A stretch of DNA of 64,000 bases from Streptomyces koelreuteriae (GTDB lineage Bacteria; Actinomycetota; Actinomycetes; Streptomycetales; Streptomycetaceae), in assembly GCF_018604545.1 (NCBI RefSeq), contig NZ_CP075896.1, positions 5,704,001-5,768,000 on the forward strand. The letters run 5' to 3'. Both the position numbers and the translations under genes were made by a program. This document shows positions 62,682 to 64,000 of this stretch, in pieces (position 1 is the first letter of the stretch; every line of letters starts with the position of its first letter). The notes beneath the pieces are model-generated. The model did not search any database. It had not been told where the DNA came from and was given only the letters and a program-made list of their open reading frames with translations.

Positions 62682-63785
62682 TCACAGGTCCAGGTCCGCG
62701 TAGACGGCCGCGTGGTCCGAGGCGCGGTTCCACTTCGAGGTGACCGTGTCGAAGGACTTGACGGTGGACGGCGCCCAGATGCCGCGCCGTTCGACCTCCA
62801 CGTGCTGCACCTGCTCCCAGAGCGGCGGCGGCAGCATCAGGTAGTCGAGCTTCTGGCTCTCGCTCGTCCCCGTCCCGTGGGTGCCCGGGGCGCCCCGGTA
62901 GTCCGGGTGGCTCATCACGTCCCGCAGCCCGGTGCCGAGCAGGGCCCGGATCGCCTCGCTGCCCGGTTCGTCGTTGAGGTCCCCGGCGACCACGACGTAC
63001 GCGGAACGCTCCAGGGCTGCCTGGTAGATCGACGCCACACGCCGGGCCTGGGCCGTGCGCAGTTCCGGGTCGTCGCCGCTCTGGCTCTTGAGATGGTTGC
63101 CGAGCACCCACAGCGGCGTGGCGCCGAGCTGGATCTCGTACTCGGGGCAGTCCCGGCTGAACAGATACGCGCCCGGGCGGTCCGGGTCGGGGTCGAAGAC
63201 GTGGGACCTCATGGACGTGATCGGGTGGCGGCTGAGGATCCCGACGTCGATGCCGCGCGGGTCGTTGCCGTCGATCACCATGTCGTAGGGGTACGGCGTC
63301 TTCTTCAGGTCGCCGCCCAGCACCTGCTCGTTGAAGCGGCGCAGGGTCGTGCGGTCCTCCACCTCCACCGTGAGCAGGATGTCGGCGTCGACCTCGGCGA
63401 TCACCCGGCCCGTGTTGTGCACGGACTCCCAGTCGAGGTCGTCACGGACCAGCTCCACCCAGCCGGTCCAGCCCGAGCGGCCCTTGGCGACGATGTCGAA
63501 CACGACGTTCTCGCCGCTGCCCCGCGTCTTGAACAGCGTGCCCTGGCCGCGGGTCTCGTTGACGAAGAACGGCCTGTCCTTGCGTGAGTCGTGCGCCCGG
63601 TGCTTCTTCAGGAGCGCGGCGACGCGGCTCTTGGTGTCGTCGTCGTAGGTGGGCTTCTCCAGGAGGGAGATCAGCTCGGCGTAGTCGTCGAGGATCTCGC
63701 GGCGCTGCTTGTCGCCCGGGATGCGGAAGACCTTGGGGCGGCGGAAGAGGTTCTCCGTGTTGAAGGTGGCGATACGGATCGTCAT
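62682..63785 (-). CDS. Endonuclease/exonuclease/phosphatase-family protein
   Basis: 367 residues from the ATG at 63785. MTIRIATFNTENLFRRP opens the fold with the conserved N-E pair; VVAGDLNDEPGSEAIR carries the D-N metal motif, GNHLKSQSG a catalytic histidine, and RASDHAAVYADL the final D-H. Substrate unknown: candidates are DNA, phospholipid or phosphoinositide. Convergent with glyS. No signal peptide, so cytosolic. Confidence 0.88.
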   Translation of the reverse strand: MTIRIATFNTENLFRRPKVFRIPGDKQRREILDDYAELISLLEKPTYDDDTKSRVAALLKKHRAHDSRKDRPFFVNETRGQGTLFKTRGSGENVVFDIVAKGRSGWTGWVELVRDDLDWESVHNTGRVIAEVDADILLTVEVEDRTTLRRFNEQVLGGDLKKTPYPYDMVIDGNDPRGIDVGILSRHPITSMRSHVFDPDPDRPGAYLFSRDCPEYEIQLGATPLWVLGNHLKSQSGDDPELRTAQARRVASIYQAALERSAYVVVAGDLNDEPGSEAIRALLGTGLRDVMSHPDYRGAPGTHGTGTSESQKLDYLMLPPPLWEQVQHVEVERRGIWAPSTVKSFDTVTSKWNRASDHAAVYADLDL

Positions 63786-63986
63786 GGCGCGCTCCCTCGG
63801 GCGGCGCAGGAGTTCGCGCGGCCGGTGGGCGGGCGCCGCCGGGAGACCACCCGTCGACCCTTCCATTCTCGGGGCGGGTGGGAACGGTGTCGACTGCGGT
63901 GGCCGCTGTGACGCGGTGGATTGGTACCTCTGCGGCGGGGCCGATTGGACCTGTTCCCCGGGGCGGGCCGGGCCCAGGGTGGGCGC

Positions 63987-64000
63987 ATGAGTATCGCGTT
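63987..64000 (+). CDS. Possible start of a further gene at the right edge
   Basis: ATGAGTATCGCG at the edge follows AGGGTGGG, a plausible ribosome site. Only four codons are visible, so nothing can be said on the product. The preceding 200 bp (63786-63986) hold no other recognisable gene or signal. Confidence 0.35.

Overview
The window is high-GC actinobacterial DNA, almost certainly from a Streptomyces chromosome. Evidence: strong G/C bias at third codon positions, GTG starts, ATGA/GTGA stop-start overlaps, rare TTA leucine codons, iron boxes, GlnR and Zur operators, class-E-type LAxTG sorting signals, and a block of housekeeping genes (phoH, ybeY, a CBS/CNNM protein, era, leuA, recO, uppS, zur/znu, glyS) whose neighbourhood resembles, from memory and unchecked, the SCO2504-SCO2539 part of the S. 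coelicolor chromosome. No rRNA, tRNA, CRISPR array or intact insertion sequence was seen.

Layout. 0-5.4 kb: an iron-regulated surface locus. A divergent lipoprotein and four exported proteins carry one HtaA (haem-binding) domain and four neocarzinostatin-fold-like domains; two proteins end in LASTG sorting signals. Two 19-bp iron boxes lie upstream of the gene groups. 5.4-11.3 kb: an MFS permease, an IclR regulator divergent from a D-glucarate pathway pair (dehydratase and 5-dehydro-4-deoxyglucarate dehydratase), and a PfkB sugar kinase. 11.4-18.6 kb: the phoH-ybeY-CNNM-YjbR-cytidine-deaminase-like cluster, then amtB-glnK under a four-element GlnR box, then era. 18.6-24.9 kb: an anti-sigma-type ATPase, a GH1 beta-glucosidase, an M4 metallopeptidase with its emfourin-type inhibitor, leuA with a leucine leader peptide, and a TerB protein. 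25-29.2 kb: an MMPL exporter with a two-component system. 29.2-37.9 kb: a probable sialic-acid locus (secreted sialidase, NanA/DapA-type lyase, peptide-type ABC importer with a fused permease-ATPase, GntR regulator).

38-49 kb is the accessory part. The most interesting feature is a five-gene co-directional operon at 39.2-47.4 kb: a DNA-methyltransferase-like protein (with a TTA codon), a PLP aminotransferase, a 2-hydroxyacid-dehydrogenase-like protein lacking its usual catalytic residues, a 1427-residue caspase-like/NACHT-type NTPase/14-blade WD40 protein, and a cytosolic alpha/beta hydrolase. Its architecture is that of a bacterial conflict or regulated-cell-death system; I know of no description of this exact gene set. 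A secreted TIM-barrel protein, a VOC protein and a TTA-containing S33 peptidase follow.

50.6-64 kb: a folded inverted repeat in a gene-free gap, an XRE/DUF397 regulatory pair with two small partner genes, recO, uppS, an MFS exporter, a MINPP-like phosphatase, the znuACB-zur zinc operon with two Zur-box-like palindromes over its promoter, glyS, and an endonuclease/exonuclease/phosphatase-family protein. Two copies of a short intergenic repeat (22.1 and 57.9 kb) sit in the core regions.
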